NCBI RefSeq assembly: GCF_003255815.1
Contig: NC_037673.1
Coordinates: 88,412,980 to 88,476,979, forward strand
DNA length: 64,000 nt
Reading direction: 5' to 3'
From: Theropithecus gelada
Taxonomy: Eukaryota; Chordata; Mammalia; Primates; Cercopithecidae
Shown: one piece after another, positions 50,201 through 61,416 of the stretch
How positions within the stretch are numbered: the first letter of the stretch is position 1
Layout: each line of letters opens with the position of its first letter
Notes under the pieces: model-generated
The model's database searches: none
What the model was told of the DNA's origin: nothing
The model's input: only the letters and a program-made list of their open reading frames with translations
Position numbers and translations under genes: made by a program

Positions 50201-50602
50201 AGAAATAAATTATGTGTATAAATACAGAGAATAAATTCTTACATTTAAAAAATAATGTATATTTTCAAACATTTAAATGATTTAATATTTAAATAATTTT
50301 AATAGAAGCAGGAATTCTTTTCTATTTTTATGTATTTTCAGTTTGGCAAAATACATACACATTTTTTAAATATTAAAATTGTAGGTGATATCTTTAAAGC
50401 ACATTATCATTTAGAGATACACATATTTACAATCCTTTGTAAAGCATAAAAGATGTTTAAAAGCGTAAAATGTGAATCATTAATAAAAACAATAACATAT
50501 AAATACCCAAATAAAGTAAATATAGTAAATACATTCAAAATATTGATTTGAAAATTGAATTTGTGGGACAGAATACTACAGCAGAGCAATACCCGGCTTA
50601 AT
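47241..50602. other. Non-genic sequence, no repeat recognised
   Basis: About 3.4 kb without a nameable repeat. A 142-codon frame at about 49363-49791 has no domain, and its composition matches the AT-rich surroundings. 48780-49160 is somewhat GC-richer and repeat-free. Confidence 0.4.
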
Positions 50603-50705
50603 TAAAAATCCCAGCTTAGTCCTAATTCCATCTGGCTCACAGTGCAACCTGGGACAAGTCACTTAATTTCTCTAGACTCAGTTTTTAATTTTTACAGGAT
50701 TGATT
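50603..50705 (-). repeat. MIR SINE fragment, antisense
   Basis: 'ttccatctggctcacagtgc', 'aacctgggacaagtcactta' and 'atttctctagactcagtttt' are the complement of the MIR core. Confidence 0.7.
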
Positions 50706-51269
50706 TTTAAACTCTGTATTGTCTTTTGTCCAACTGCATTTTTTGATACTATGCATTATTTTCCATTATTTTAATGGCTACCCTTGAATCAGGGCCGATA
50801 CTTAACTGTTAGGCATAAGAATAGCAGTCCTCGTTGTTCGTGGTACCCACCCCCTCTGACTGGTCAGTGATGTTTTATAATTAGCTCTTGCTCAGACCAT
50901 ATTAGTTGTTAAATATTTTTGTCTATCTCTCCCTTAAATATTTATCACATTTTTATCCCAAATCCATCTTTAAAAATAGACCGAACCTCTTTGCAAACAA
51001 TACCAGGAACTTGAAAAACTTTGAATGCAATAATCTCCATCCATCTTTCACATTATTGTCTATCACTTAGGTTAATTTATTTAACCTCCTATCCTTCAAA
51101 TATAGGTTTGCTTCTGACATGATTGTCAATATATTTGTAAGTTTATATTATGAAAATATAAACACATGTATTACTGTTTTGATCACCACCACTTTTATTA
51201 TTCCCATTTCCTCTTTCTATGTTTGATTTTCTTCTTACTAAAATGTATTATTTTAAAATTCTTTTAGAA
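50706..51269. other. Non-genic sequence
   Basis: Nothing recognised. Confidence 0.4.
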
Positions 51270-51940
51270 AGTGTCTGTGAGTTATAAATGTACTCAGTCA
51301 TTCTTGTCTGGAACTGTCTTTATTTTGCCCTTACTCTTGAATGATAATCTGGCTAGGCATAGAAATTGAGGCAAAAATTAATTTCTCTAAGTTATTTAAA
51401 GACATTAGTCTGCTGCCTTCTGAGAAAAACTTGTCACCTAGCAAATTGTCTGTATTTTCTGTTTGCATTTAAGATTTTCTCTTTGTCTTTGATGTTATAG
51501 TTTCACCACTATGTGTCTTAGAGAGGACTTGTTTCTATTTTTCATGTTTTAGATTCACTGTGTCTAGAAATTATGGATTTGCATGTTCTTTCTTTCATGG
51601 AAAAATTTCAGAACTTATTACTTTGAATGTTTCCTCTCTCCATTTTTTCCCCTTTGCTCTATATGAAACTCCTCTGAACATGTAGTGGACCTTCATAATC
51701 CATACTCCATGTCTCTTAAATCATCTTTCATGTTATTTACCTATTTATCTCTCTAGTCATCATTTTGGGTGATTCCTTCAAATCTACCATCCAGGTCACT
51801 AACTATCTCTTCAGCTATGTCTAGACCCATCCCTATAGTTTTTATGTTGAAAAACTTAGTTTTTAACTCAGAAATATTTTCTTTGACTCCTTTTTACATT
51901 AATCTGTCTTTTTTTCTACATTGTGGGTAAGGCTGTCTAA
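51270..51940 (-). mobile_element. HAL1/L1M ORF1-like fragment, antisense
   Basis: The plus strand shows 'tctggaactgtctttatttt', 'aagattttctctttgtcttt', 'ccatactccatgtctcttaa' and 'ggtcactaactatctcttca', blocks of the complement of HAL1/L1M ORF1 in their usual order. It is decayed, with no open frame of note. Confidence 0.65.
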
Positions 51941-52439
51941 TATTGGAGGTCTGAAATGGGAAGGCCACTGTTGCTTTATACCCAGACTTTATTTTTTAAT
52001 AGCTCTGTCAGTAATAAAGCCACCATTTTAATCTCCTACATCACTCAAATTAGATCCCAGTGTGTTTGTTTCTTAAATAGAATAAATTAGCATGTGAAAA
52101 CATGGAAGAATGCAGAAATCTCAAACTCAAATGCCTGTGAGAATAATGCAAATAGCATAAACAAGTGGAGCCAGCCAGGGAAAAACTACATCAGACTGGA
52201 AAGATAATTGCCAGTGTAAAATGGGTCATTACTACTCAGTTGTAGCCAATTGGTGCTATGTGGAATGTAGGCCTACTGTTGTCACATTTTCTGTTTTTCT
52301 TTTTTTCAAGAGAATCCAAATATTTCTACTTTTCTGTGAAATCTGCCAAAATTTAAGTGTTTGAAACTGATTTATTTTTATAAAGTTTCTGGTGTCCATA
52401 AAATCATGTCAAATGGCCATATTTGCAAGCACAGATTTG
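51941..52439. other. Non-genic sequence
   Basis: Nothing recognised. Confidence 0.4.
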
Positions 52440-52610
52440 GAAAACAGACAGCTCTTGGTTGAGGTTTTGTCTTTTGGAAGGCAATTTACTTAACATCTTT
52501 AAGAATTAGTTTCTATACCTGTAAAATGGAGATCATAAACTGCTATGATAATTAAATGAGAAAAAAATAGTCAATGCATCTTAAACAGTACTTAATATAT
52601 AAGGATATTT
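52440..52610 (-). repeat. MIR SINE fragment, antisense
   Basis: 'ggcaatttacttaacatctt', 'tagtttctatacctgtaaaa' and 'tggagatcataaactgctat' are the complement of MIR. Confidence 0.6.
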
Positions 52611-52730
52611 AACAGAGTTCTAGAGAATAATCTCCTTGAGGAATATGAACATTAAATTTTATCCCCAGTGCCCAATCTAGGGAATCTATTAAGAACCTGT
52701 TAACTCAACAACTGTTTGTTAGTTAAATAA

Positions 52731-53034
52731 TTTTTTTTTTTTTTTTTTTTTTTTGAGACGGAGTCTCGCTGTCGCCCAGGCTGGAGTGCAGTGGCCGGAT
52801 CTCAGCTCACTGCAAGCTCCGCCTCCCAGGTTCACGCCCTTCTCCTGCCTCAGCCTCCCGAGTAGCTGGGACTCTAGGCGCCCGCCACCTCGCCCGGCTA
52901 GTTTTTTGTATTTTTTAGTAGAGATGGGGTTTCACCGTGTTAGCCAGGATGGTCTCGATCTCCTGACCTCGTAATCCCCCCGCCTCGGCCTCCCAAAGTG
53001 CTGGGATTACAGGCTTGAGCCACCGTGCCCGGCC
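52731..53034 (-). mobile_element. Young AluY of Old World monkey (AluYR) type, antisense
   Basis: A full-length Alu complement with a pure T-run of about 24 at its start and few changes from consensus. The reverse complement shows 'gatccggccactgcac', 'aactagccgggcgaggtggc' and 'ggctcaagcctgtaatcc', which I associate with cercopithecid AluYR elements. A perfect 10-bp target duplication 'agttaaataa' lies at 52721-52730 and 53035-53044. The low divergence and clean duplication point to a recent insertion. Confidence 0.95.
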
Positions 53035-53044
53035 AGTTAAATAA

Positions 53045-55194
53045 ATTGTTAATGTTAGTTAAATAAATTTCAGTTCATGAAGTTGACCACATTCCACACA
53101 GATGCACTAGTTATATTTTCCATAAAATTTCTAAAATTATTGTAAAATATCTGGAACGGGAAAGTACAGAGAAATAGAGCTTACACTGTAGACCAGTTTC
53201 CCTGGTTCAAGGGGGCTTATACTTTGGTAAGAGAGAAAATAATACACATATATTGCAAAGGAAAAAAAAAAAGTGTGTTTGGTGGGAAAATAAGGTTGTT
53301 TAAAGCACAGATTGTGTTAAATTGATACTTCCAAGATTTCAAATAATGCACTGATTTTCTGAAATGTGCCTTTTTAAATCATCCTCCAAATGCATGGTTG
53401 TTGGCAACATGTACCAATCAAATCTCAAGGCTAAAGAACAGGCTGTCAGAGTCCTTTTAATCCTGTCTTAGCTACATATCTGAAGGTCATGGGTCTAAAT
53501 TCATTTAGGTTTCAAATTCAAGAATATTTTGAGACAGTGAATACTGTCTTTGTTTGGCTCCCTTTTGAATTTATTTTTATTTGTGTTATAGTAAAAGAAG
53601 CACATTATAGGATTAATTTCAGGTTTAGTAAATTTGTACAGTTCAGTGTCAAGTTCTATCATTTCTTCATGTGATGTAGGTTAATATTTGGGTGGATTCA
53701 GAAATACGTGAACCTTGTAATTATCTAAGGTTCACCTTCCATGATCCAGTCTTCTCAGAACTAATCCTCTTTCTGAGAGTTTCTGGTATGTGGCTTTGCT
53801 GAATTCTCTGAAATGAGTTCAGGTATTATCAGCATATCTTCTCTAAGGTCAAGACACCAAATTAATAAACTTTATAAAGTTCCTATGAAATTTATGAAAA
53901 TTAGTTTGAATAATTGTATCTCTCATTCAAAACTCTGGCCCAAAATTTATATAATTGCCAAAAATTTCACAATGTAGACTGCTAACTGAAAATAAGAAAA
54001 AAATACATTTTCTGTACCCCATATCTACATTCCTTTGTGTTTAGCTTCCATCTGTTTGCCTTTTGTTTTTGTTTATGTGATGTTTTACATTTCGCCATCA
54101 ATATGTTGTGCTGTGTTAAGTTGTAAACTGAGACATAAAGATAATAAATTATACAGATTCACCAACTTTTTAGTTGACTGACTAGTAAAATCCGATTTGA
54201 AAATTCAGTAAGGATATGATAAGTTTAATAAGACTGCATTACAGATACCTGCTGTGGACAAACTCCTACATGAAAAGGACCGATAATTTCTTAAAGGGCA
54301 GTGGCTAAAGAACGATGTCTCCACATCACAAGTGAGAAGTTAGGATACTCATGGGATAAAATGTCCAACTTCCAGAGAAAGTTTATTCCCAGTGTTGTTT
54401 TTCTTTCCCCTCTTTATAGAAAATGCCTCCAACTGGAAATTCTCTAAGGATTTCAGCTAGTTGAAGGGTTTTCTATATCTTTATTTTATGTAGACCATAA
54501 GAGGAGAGGATAATACATAAAGCTAGTAATATATGAAGAATGAAGTTTTTTGCATATAATAATAAGCAGACTCACATGGTTTAAAGATATATATAAGACA
54601 ACTAGTTCTGCATATAAATATTATTTTTATAGTATAGTAGGTAACAAACTCGGTTTATTGTGGTTGTATTAGTTGCCATGTTCACAGAGACACATCTTCT
54701 TCAGTCTCTTTACCATCATCTATTTTTTCTGCAGACAATGACAATAGCTTTGGCTCTAAGTATGGGCCATTTTAAGGTCATATTAAAAGAGTTCAACTCT
54801 ACTCTAGCCAAAGGATGGTATTATCAAAGTAGCGGCATTGCTTTCAACCAAAGAGTGACACAACTCGAATGCAAAGGGCAGTGAAGGAAGGTTTCCCAGA
54901 ATAGATGGCATCCAACTGTCACCTAAACTAACTCTTTCAATCTTCAAATACAAGATCTTTTTTTCCCACCTTTTTTCTATTGTTCTCTACTTTTGGATGA
55001 TTATTTTCTTGCTAAATATACTGCATTTATTAAGTAAAAGTAAATTGATGTTCCTTTTATTAATGATTATATGGAGAAAGACTTTCTATGATTCTGGTCA
55101 TTGCACTGCACTGATTTATTTTAATTCCAGCTGTGTCATTTTAGCTATCTCAAACCATCTTAAATATGATATATATCCACTTTTTACTTGATTT
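53045..55194. other. Non-genic AT-rich sequence
   Basis: Nothing recognised in about 2.1 kb. Confidence 0.4.
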
Positions 55195-55222
55195 TAAATA
55201 TATATATGTGTGTGTGATATGT
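55195..55222. repeat. AT/GT simple repeat
   Basis: TA dinucleotides run into TG dinucleotides just upstream of a truncated Alu. Confidence 0.75.
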
Positions 55223-55238
55223 ATTAAAAATGGGTTCA

Positions 55239-55402
55239 GGGCGAGGTGGCGGGCGTCTGTAGTCCCAGCTACTCGGGAGGCTGAGGCAGGAGAATGGCCT
55301 AAACCCAGGAGGCGGAGCTTGTAGTGAGCCGAGTTCGTGCCACTGCACTCCAGCCTGGGCGACACAGCAAAGACTCCGTCTCAAAAAAAAAAAAAAAAAA
55401 AA
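55239..55402 (+). mobile_element. 5'-truncated AluY of monkey type
   Basis: The element starts at 'gggcgaggtggcgggcgtct', in the right monomer, and runs to an A-tail of about 26. The target duplication 'aaaaatgggttca' lies at 55226-55238 and 55403-55415, so the truncation happened at insertion. The 'gcgaggtggcggg' variant agrees with the monkey-type Alu at 52731. Confidence 0.95.
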
Positions 55403-55415
55403 AAAAATGGGTTCA

Positions 55416-57856
55416 TAAAACACTTTTGTAGACCCCCAAAGGATATTGATTCTAAGTTGCTTTATAACAAATTCAGATGCAGTCCTCAGCACATGTATAA
55501 GGACATATCTCTCAAGGGTGGAGACTCTGCAAAAGAGAATAGCATTTATGGTATTATTTATGAATATGTACAGAAAGCATACACATACAATGTCAAAAAC
55601 AACCAGAAACCTACGAGTAATCTAAAAACAATAATAAGCATTCCAAAAATTAACAATGATTTTAAAACATTTTACAACAATCAAATGTACATGTCTAGAA
55701 AGGTTTTGGGAGCACAAAAATCAGTTAATATGATTGTTTACTTGTAACCACTGCTCACGATCCAGCTTGGATATTATTTTTCACCAAGGAAATAAACACT
55801 ACTCTTTGGACTAACTCCCATGTGGCAGAACCAGAGCAAGGCATTTATTGCTATTCGGCAGCTCTTTGAAAAATCAATCCAAAAGAGAAACTCTGTGGAA
55901 GACCCATCTTCTTCTTGTTTTTCTGATACTCTGCACTCTGAAAATGAACTAAAGTGAAAAAAGAAAATGAGAGAGGCACACCGAGAAGCAAAGACGAACG
56001 ATGGAGAAAGCAAAACCAGTGCTTCCAAACATCAAATCAGAGAATGTTGCCCTTGTCCTGGAATTCCCCTAGAGTTACTTAAAACAAGAATCTGGTCCAC
56101 TGAGATCAAAGCTAGGAAGAACAAAGAAAGTCAGAGTGATAAACAGCCTACTAGAAAGAGATCTCAAACAAACACTAACAGTTTGTGGAGTGACTGGGAT
56201 AAAAATCAGCTGTTCAGTTTAATCTCTCATTTCCTCCATCAAAATAAAGATGGAATTTGCTGTGTCCCTGACAAGTGCTGGGCACCCCGAGCCTGAGTAC
56301 TTCCCTAAAGTGGAGGAAATGTAATTTTTCAGTTCATTTATACTCACACTTAAACCAGGTCTTTCTTGCTTCACTGCCCAGGAATTATTCTAAAATGAGA
56401 TTCTGGGTCCACTGTCACTGCAGACCCTCTGAAACTATCAATAGATTAGAATTTTTAAACAGTATCAGCCATGGATTTTTCTGTAAGTCCTAAGATTTTT
56501 CTGTACTGTGCAACACTAGATATACATAATGTTAATACAAAAAGTTCTTTGGATTGACCCATTTCCTAATTATCTGGACAAAGATAAAATGTAGTTAAGA
56601 ACAGTCTCCAATACACTAACATCCCAGTGTGCAAAGAAAATACCTTTATTTTTCTATAACTGACCCAATATTCCTTAAAAATTCTTAATTCTTCTGGGGA
56701 ATGCAGATATGGTTAGAGGTGATTGCAATTTGGTCCAATTAATTTTAGTCCAGTCCAATGATTAAAACAACCTTTATGAGTAGCTGGTTTTCTGCCTGGA
56801 TGACTAAAGAAAATATTACATTTTACCAAATTCTACTCCCTACCCTTGCTCCTCTCTGAAAGAGTATCTTGGTGTATAAGGTAGCCCTGCGGTCTTGCAC
56901 TAGTTAGACAATAAGAGGGGATTTCCAATGTGTGTGGTTCATTCTGGATTCTTGAAGTCTCTGGCTGCAGAGAGGTTGGACTAGCTGTTCCCTGGGCTGG
57001 TGACATTCAAAAAGCCACTGCGGCCATCTGGCTTTCTCATTACGATGTGCTGGCACCCACCCACCACTGTGGTGTCAAAATTCTCCACACACGACGACTT
57101 CTGTACTCTGCCCCAACACCTGATGGCTCACCAGCCGCATCAGCAGCCGTTTCCCCTCATTAAGGCACACAGTCTACCTCCTATGTACATGCTATGGAGG
57201 AGGAATAACATTGTCCCAAGCTAATAAATCTAGCCCTTTTCTGCCCCCTCAGTGTCACATTTGAAGTGGTCTGGTTTGAGGCTTCTCCTTGAGGGTAGCA
57301 ACACCCCCTTTAGTATGCCAGTAAAAGCCCACTATTAGTTCCTTTGTTCTAAAGCTTCCAATACTTGAATTCCCAAAACTCCTCCCCTCTTTGGAGCCTG
57401 ACCCTGACTGAGGTAAGGTGGAAGATGCTAAGAAGGAGAACTTTGATTTTTCACCCATTTTTCCTCTGTGCATCTCTCCTTTCCCTTCCCCATAATTTCT
57501 ACAAACCATAAGGAGCAGTATTTCAGTTCTATCATATCTTCTTTTTACTCTAGGGCAGACAAGCTTGTGGTCTAGAATCCTGGCCAGAAAAAGATACAAT
57601 TGCTAGATTATGAAGAATACTTCATGACATGGATTCCAAAGGCTTAATTTGATTTACTACAGAAATTTTCACAATTATATATCTTCTCAAAAAGCTGGCT
57701 TTCTTGCTATGTTCTCAAATAAAAATGTAAGTGGACAATAAGTTCTGAATAAAGACCCTCTTGATCTAGAAATTACGCACCATTCCCCTGCAGCACAAAA
57801 ACTCAAAGTGCTATCTGGTGGGAAGTCTCCAAGAAACTAGAGTGATAAAATACAGC
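55416..57856. other. Non-genic sequence, nothing recognised
   Basis: Several short frames on both strands have no supporting domain or conserved motif. No nameable repeat. Confidence 0.4.
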
Positions 57857-57899
57857 TATATATGTATATGTGTGTGTGTGTGTGTGTATACACACACAC
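57857..57899. repeat. Compound TA/TG/CA simple repeat
   Basis: TATATG units followed by (TG)n, then (CA)n, so the tract can pair with itself as a short hairpin. Likely length-variable. Confidence 0.9.
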
Positions 57900-58199
57900 T
57901 GTTAAAAATATTATCCACATTATATTTTGGCCTCAGATTTTGAGTATGTAAGAGTGTTATAAGCTTTGACATCATGGCTTTATCTTCTTCACCACACCTT
58001 CCAGGCTGAAGAGAATCATGAGACTCACCACAACTCGGACTCTTGACCCAGCATGCTGCACAATGGAGAGCGGGCATCTGGAAAGTCTTTTGAAAAGCTA
58101 AGCTGTGTCTTCTAGTAAAGGGTAGTGTCATCTAATTAGTGACACATAGCCATCTAAAGTGCAGGATACAATTGGACTGCCTGTAAGAATGAAGCATGG
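57900..58199. other. Non-genic spacer
   Basis: Nothing recognised between the TG/CA repeat and the Alu. Confidence 0.4.
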
Positions 58200-58722
58200 G
58201 GCTGGGCGCAGCGTCTCATGCCTATAATTCCAGCATTTTGGGAGGCCGCGGCGGGCAGATCACGAGGTCAGAAGATGGAGACCACCCTGGCCAACATGGT
58301 GAAAGCCCGTCTCTACTAACAATACAAAAACATTAGCTGGGCGTGGTGGTGCGCGCCTGTAGTCCCAGCTACCCAGCGACTCAGGAGGCTGAGGCAGGAT
58401 AATCGCTTGAACCCAGGAGGAGGAGGTTGCAGTAAGCCAAGATCATGCCACTGCACTCCAGCCTGGCAACAGAGGGAGATTTCAACTCAGAAAAAAGAAG
58501 AAGAAAGGAGGAGGAGGAGGAGGAGGAGGAGGAGGAAGAAGAAGAAGAAGAAGAAGAAGAAGAAGAAGAAGAAGAAGAAGAAGGAGGAGGAGGAGGAGGA
58601 GGAGGAGGAGGAGGAGGAGGAGGAGGAAGGAGGAGGAGGAGGAGGGAGGAGGAGGAGGAGGAGGAAGAAGGAGGAGGAGGAGGAGAAGGAGGGGAGGGGG
58701 CGGGGGAGGGGAAGGGAGGGGG
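58200..58722 (+). mobile_element. AluS-type SINE with an expanded purine tail
   Basis: The Alu body starts 'ggctgggcgcagcgtctcat' and ends near 58488. Its tail is then a long GAA/GGA tract. The flanks 'agcatggg' before and 'ggcatggg' after the tract suggest that the whole tract lies inside the target duplication and so grew from the Alu A-tail. Confidence 0.88.
58489..58700 (+). repeat. 212-nt uninterrupted purine tract, (GGA)n/(GAA)n
   Basis: Every base is A or G. A GAA block lies at about 58535-58582, flanked by GGA blocks, and G-runs of four to five follow at 58690-58721. The tract could form triplex (H-DNA) and, at its 3' end, G-quadruplex structures. The long Glu/Arg/Lys-rich or Ser/Pro-rich frames across it are low-complexity artefacts. 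Confidence 0.95.
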
Positions 58723-58824
58723 AGGCATGGGTATTCGCATCTTCAAATAAATTATCATATAAAATAGTCACATGTGAGCCATCACGAACCAGATACAGTG
58801 AGAGTCCTTAGACAGCATCTGGGG

Positions 58825-59139
58825 CTGTCGGGTGCGGTGGTTCAAGCCTGTAATCCCAGCACTTTGGGAGGCCGAGGCGGGGGGATAATGAGATCAGGAG
58901 ATCATGACCATCATCCTGGCTAACACGGTGAAACCCCGTCTCTACTAAAAATACAAAAAATTAGCCGGGCGTGGTGGCGGGCACCTGTAGTCCCAGCTAC
59001 TCGGGAGGCTGAGGCAGGAGAATGGCGTGAGCCCAGAAGGCGGAGCTTGCAGTGAGCTGAGATCCGGCCACTGCACTCCAGCCTGGGCGACAGAGGGAGA
59101 CTCCGTCTCAAAAAAAAGAAAAAAAAAAAAAAGAAAGAA
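58825..59139 (+). mobile_element. AluY of Old World monkey type
   Basis: A full-length Alu with 'ggttcaagcctgtaatccca' and 'gatccggccactgcac', and an A-rich tail with a few G. A perfect target duplication 'agcatctgggg' is at 58814-58824 and 59140-59150. Confidence 0.95.
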
Positions 59140-59150
59140 AGCATCTGGGG

Positions 59151-60184
59151 ATCTGGCTTCTCTCCCTATGCTATTCCTTCAAATGCATAAGGGAAGAGGG
59201 TAGGGCATGAGGCTGAAAAGTGGCAGATAGAATCACAACCAATTATAAGGGCAAATAGACACAAAAGTTGGTAAGGACGGAGCAAAGAGAGAATTTTTTT
59301 TCTTCGGAATTGCTAAAGCCTCTGTTCCAATAAAGTATAGTCACCTGCTCTTCAGGAAAGATTCACAAATCTTTGAAATTGCAGAGAAATACTGTCACTG
59401 TATCAGGGAGAGATACCACAGAGATGCCAAAGGAACGGCCTAGGACTCAAGCACATTCAGAATATCCGATAAAGGTCTCTTGTGTTTATGAAAGAAGAAT
59501 ATGTAGTAGTTTTTTTCCCCTTTCTTTGGAAAGATTTTGGCATTTAATACACATTATATGATTTTTTTTCTGTCTTCTCAAATCAGGATACTATGAGGTC
59601 ATACACGTAGTCATAATTTATGTAGTCATGCTAAGTGGACTCTGAATCTCATCCTCCCGTAGCCAATTATGAGCTGAATTTGGCTTTCTCTGTTCATCTA
59701 GGAGTTGCAGGGCCATTCGGGATGGCTGCACACTCATAGGAAATACGAAAATGATGCAATGAAAGCAACTTTTGCCTAGGTAGGGAGAATTAAATTCCTG
59801 CATAGTATCTTGAAAAATAGAAGAAGCAAGTTCGATAATTACCCTTTTTGTCCCCATGAACTGTGAACTTAATCAGAATAAGCACCTTCCTTTGAAAGGT
59901 ATTTCTAAGGTCATTCATGAAGTAAAAGCCTCATGAGCAAACCTTTCCTAGAGCATCTATGGACAGATCAATATTAAGAGTAAAAAATTATTTCAAGAAA
60001 ATCTAGATCTTCTTGCCTCCCCAAAGTGAAAATAATACTGATGCCTTGTGGACAACAGAATCAACCAAATATTATGGTCCTTGGCATAAAAGATTTATAA
60101 ATCTATCTCAAACACCTAAATATTTTTGACTAGGGAAAATAATTATTATCAATAAAAATGATTTAAGAATCTATGAGTTATTTT
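59151..60184. other. Non-genic sequence
   Basis: Nothing recognised. Confidence 0.4.
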
Positions 60185-60305
60185 ATGCATTCATTCAACA
60201 AATACTGCTGAAAAATTACTACATGTCGTACATTCTTCCAGGTGCAAGGAACACAACACAGCAATATACAAAACATAGAACTCTATGCCCTCTTAACACT
60301 AACGG
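60185..60305 (+). repeat. Unassigned ancient dispersed repeat, fragment
   Basis: 'tatgcattcattcaacaaat' and 'caatatacaaaacatagaac' match the other copies in the window. It lies shortly before the young L1. Confidence 0.45.
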
Positions 60306-60388
60306 AGTTCCCTATCTCATGGTTGCTGCTGCAAAGCTTAGAGAAACATTGCCACTCTATGTTAAACAACTGTATAAGACCTGTAACA

Positions 60389-61416
60389 GGGGGGGCGGAG
60401 CAAGATGGCCGAATAGGAGCAGCTCCAGTCTTCAACTCCCAGCGCCAGCGACACAGAAGACCGGTGATTTCGGCATTTTCAACTGAGGTACTGGGTTCAT
60501 CTCACTGGGGAGTGCCGGACGATCGGTACTGGTCAGCTGCTGCAGCCCGACCAGCGAGAGCTGAAGCAGGGCGAGGCATTGCCTCACCTGAGAAGCGCAA
60601 GGGGGAAGGGAATCCCTTTTCCTAGCCAGGGGAACTGAGACACACAACACCTGGAGAATCGGGTAACTCCCACCCCAATACTGCGCTTTGAGCAAACAGG
60701 CACACCAGGAGATCATATCCCACACCTGGCCGGGAGGGTCCCACACCCACGGAGCCTCCCTCATTGCTATTACAGCAGTCTGTGATCTACCGGCAAGGCA
60801 GCAGCGAGGCTGGGGGAGGGGCGCCCGCCATTGCTGAGGCTTAAGTAGGTAAACAAAGCTGCTGGGAAGCTCGAACTGGGTGGAGCTCACAGCAGCTCAA
60901 GGAAACCTGCCTGTCTCTGTAGACTCCACCTCTGGGGGCAGGGCACAGAAAACAATAACAAAGCAGCAGACACCTCTGCAGACGCAAACGACTCTGTCTG
61001 ACAGCTTTGAAGAGAGCAGTGGATCTCCCAACACGGAGGTTGAGATCTGAGAAGGGACAGACTCCCTGCTCAAGCGGGTCCCTGACCCCTGAGTAGCCTA
61101 ACTGGGAGACATCCCCCACTAGGGGCAGTCTGACACCCCACACCTCACAGGGTGGAGTACACCCCTGAGAGGAAGCTTCCAAAGCAAGAATCAGACAGGT
61201 ACACTTGCTGTTCAGAAATATTCTATCTTCTGCAGCCTCTGCTGCTGTTACCCAGGCAAACAGGGTCTGGAGTGGACCTCAAGCAATCTCCAACAGACCT
61301 ACAGCTGAGGGTCCTGACTGTTAGAAGGAAAACTATCAAACAGGAAGGACACCTACACCAAAACCCCATCAGTACATCACCATCATCAAAGACCAGAGGC
61401 AGATAAAACCACAAAG
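60389..61416 (+). promoter_or_regulatory. L1 5' UTR with internal promoter
   Basis: About 1 kb, GC-rich, ending just before the ORF1 start. A YY1-type site, 'caagatggcc', lies at 60401-60410, about base 13 of the element, where YY1 is known to set the L1 start site. The layout matches primate L1PA promoters, which recruit RNA polymerase II from inside the transcribed region and also have antisense activity. CpG sites are frequent, so silencing by methylation is likely in somatic cells. Confidence 0.9.
60432..60764 (-). other. Antisense ORF in the L1 5' UTR (ORF0-like candidate)
   Basis: On the minus strand an ATG at 60762-60764 opens a frame of about 110 codons to 60432. The frame is open further upstream but without an ATG. 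Primate L1 5' UTRs carry an antisense promoter and a short antisense frame, ORF0, in this zone (about element bases 236-452 in human as I recall). The position overlaps, but I could not confirm that the reading frame is the same. The product has no recognised domain. Confidence 0.35.

Noticed and set aside
52753..52974. Alu-derived peptide-like frames, also at 24162-24401, 42790-43020, 43438-43668, 55150-55492 and 58920-59144
   Set aside because: Typical Alu translations such as 'GLECSG' and 'SPASAS' style strings occur throughout primate genomes and do not indicate genes here.
58381..58811. Long Glu/Lys/Arg/Gly-rich and Ser/Pro-rich frames on both strands
   Set aside because: They are translations of the GAA/GGA microsatellite and adjoining Alu, without an independent start or domain.
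60223..61406. Several 84-152 codon frames on both strands in the L1 5' UTR
   Set aside because: Most are chance frames in GC-rich promoter DNA. Only the antisense frame at 60432-60764 was kept, as a possible ORF0 relative. The 152-codon version starts at GTG, which is not a normal eukaryotic start.
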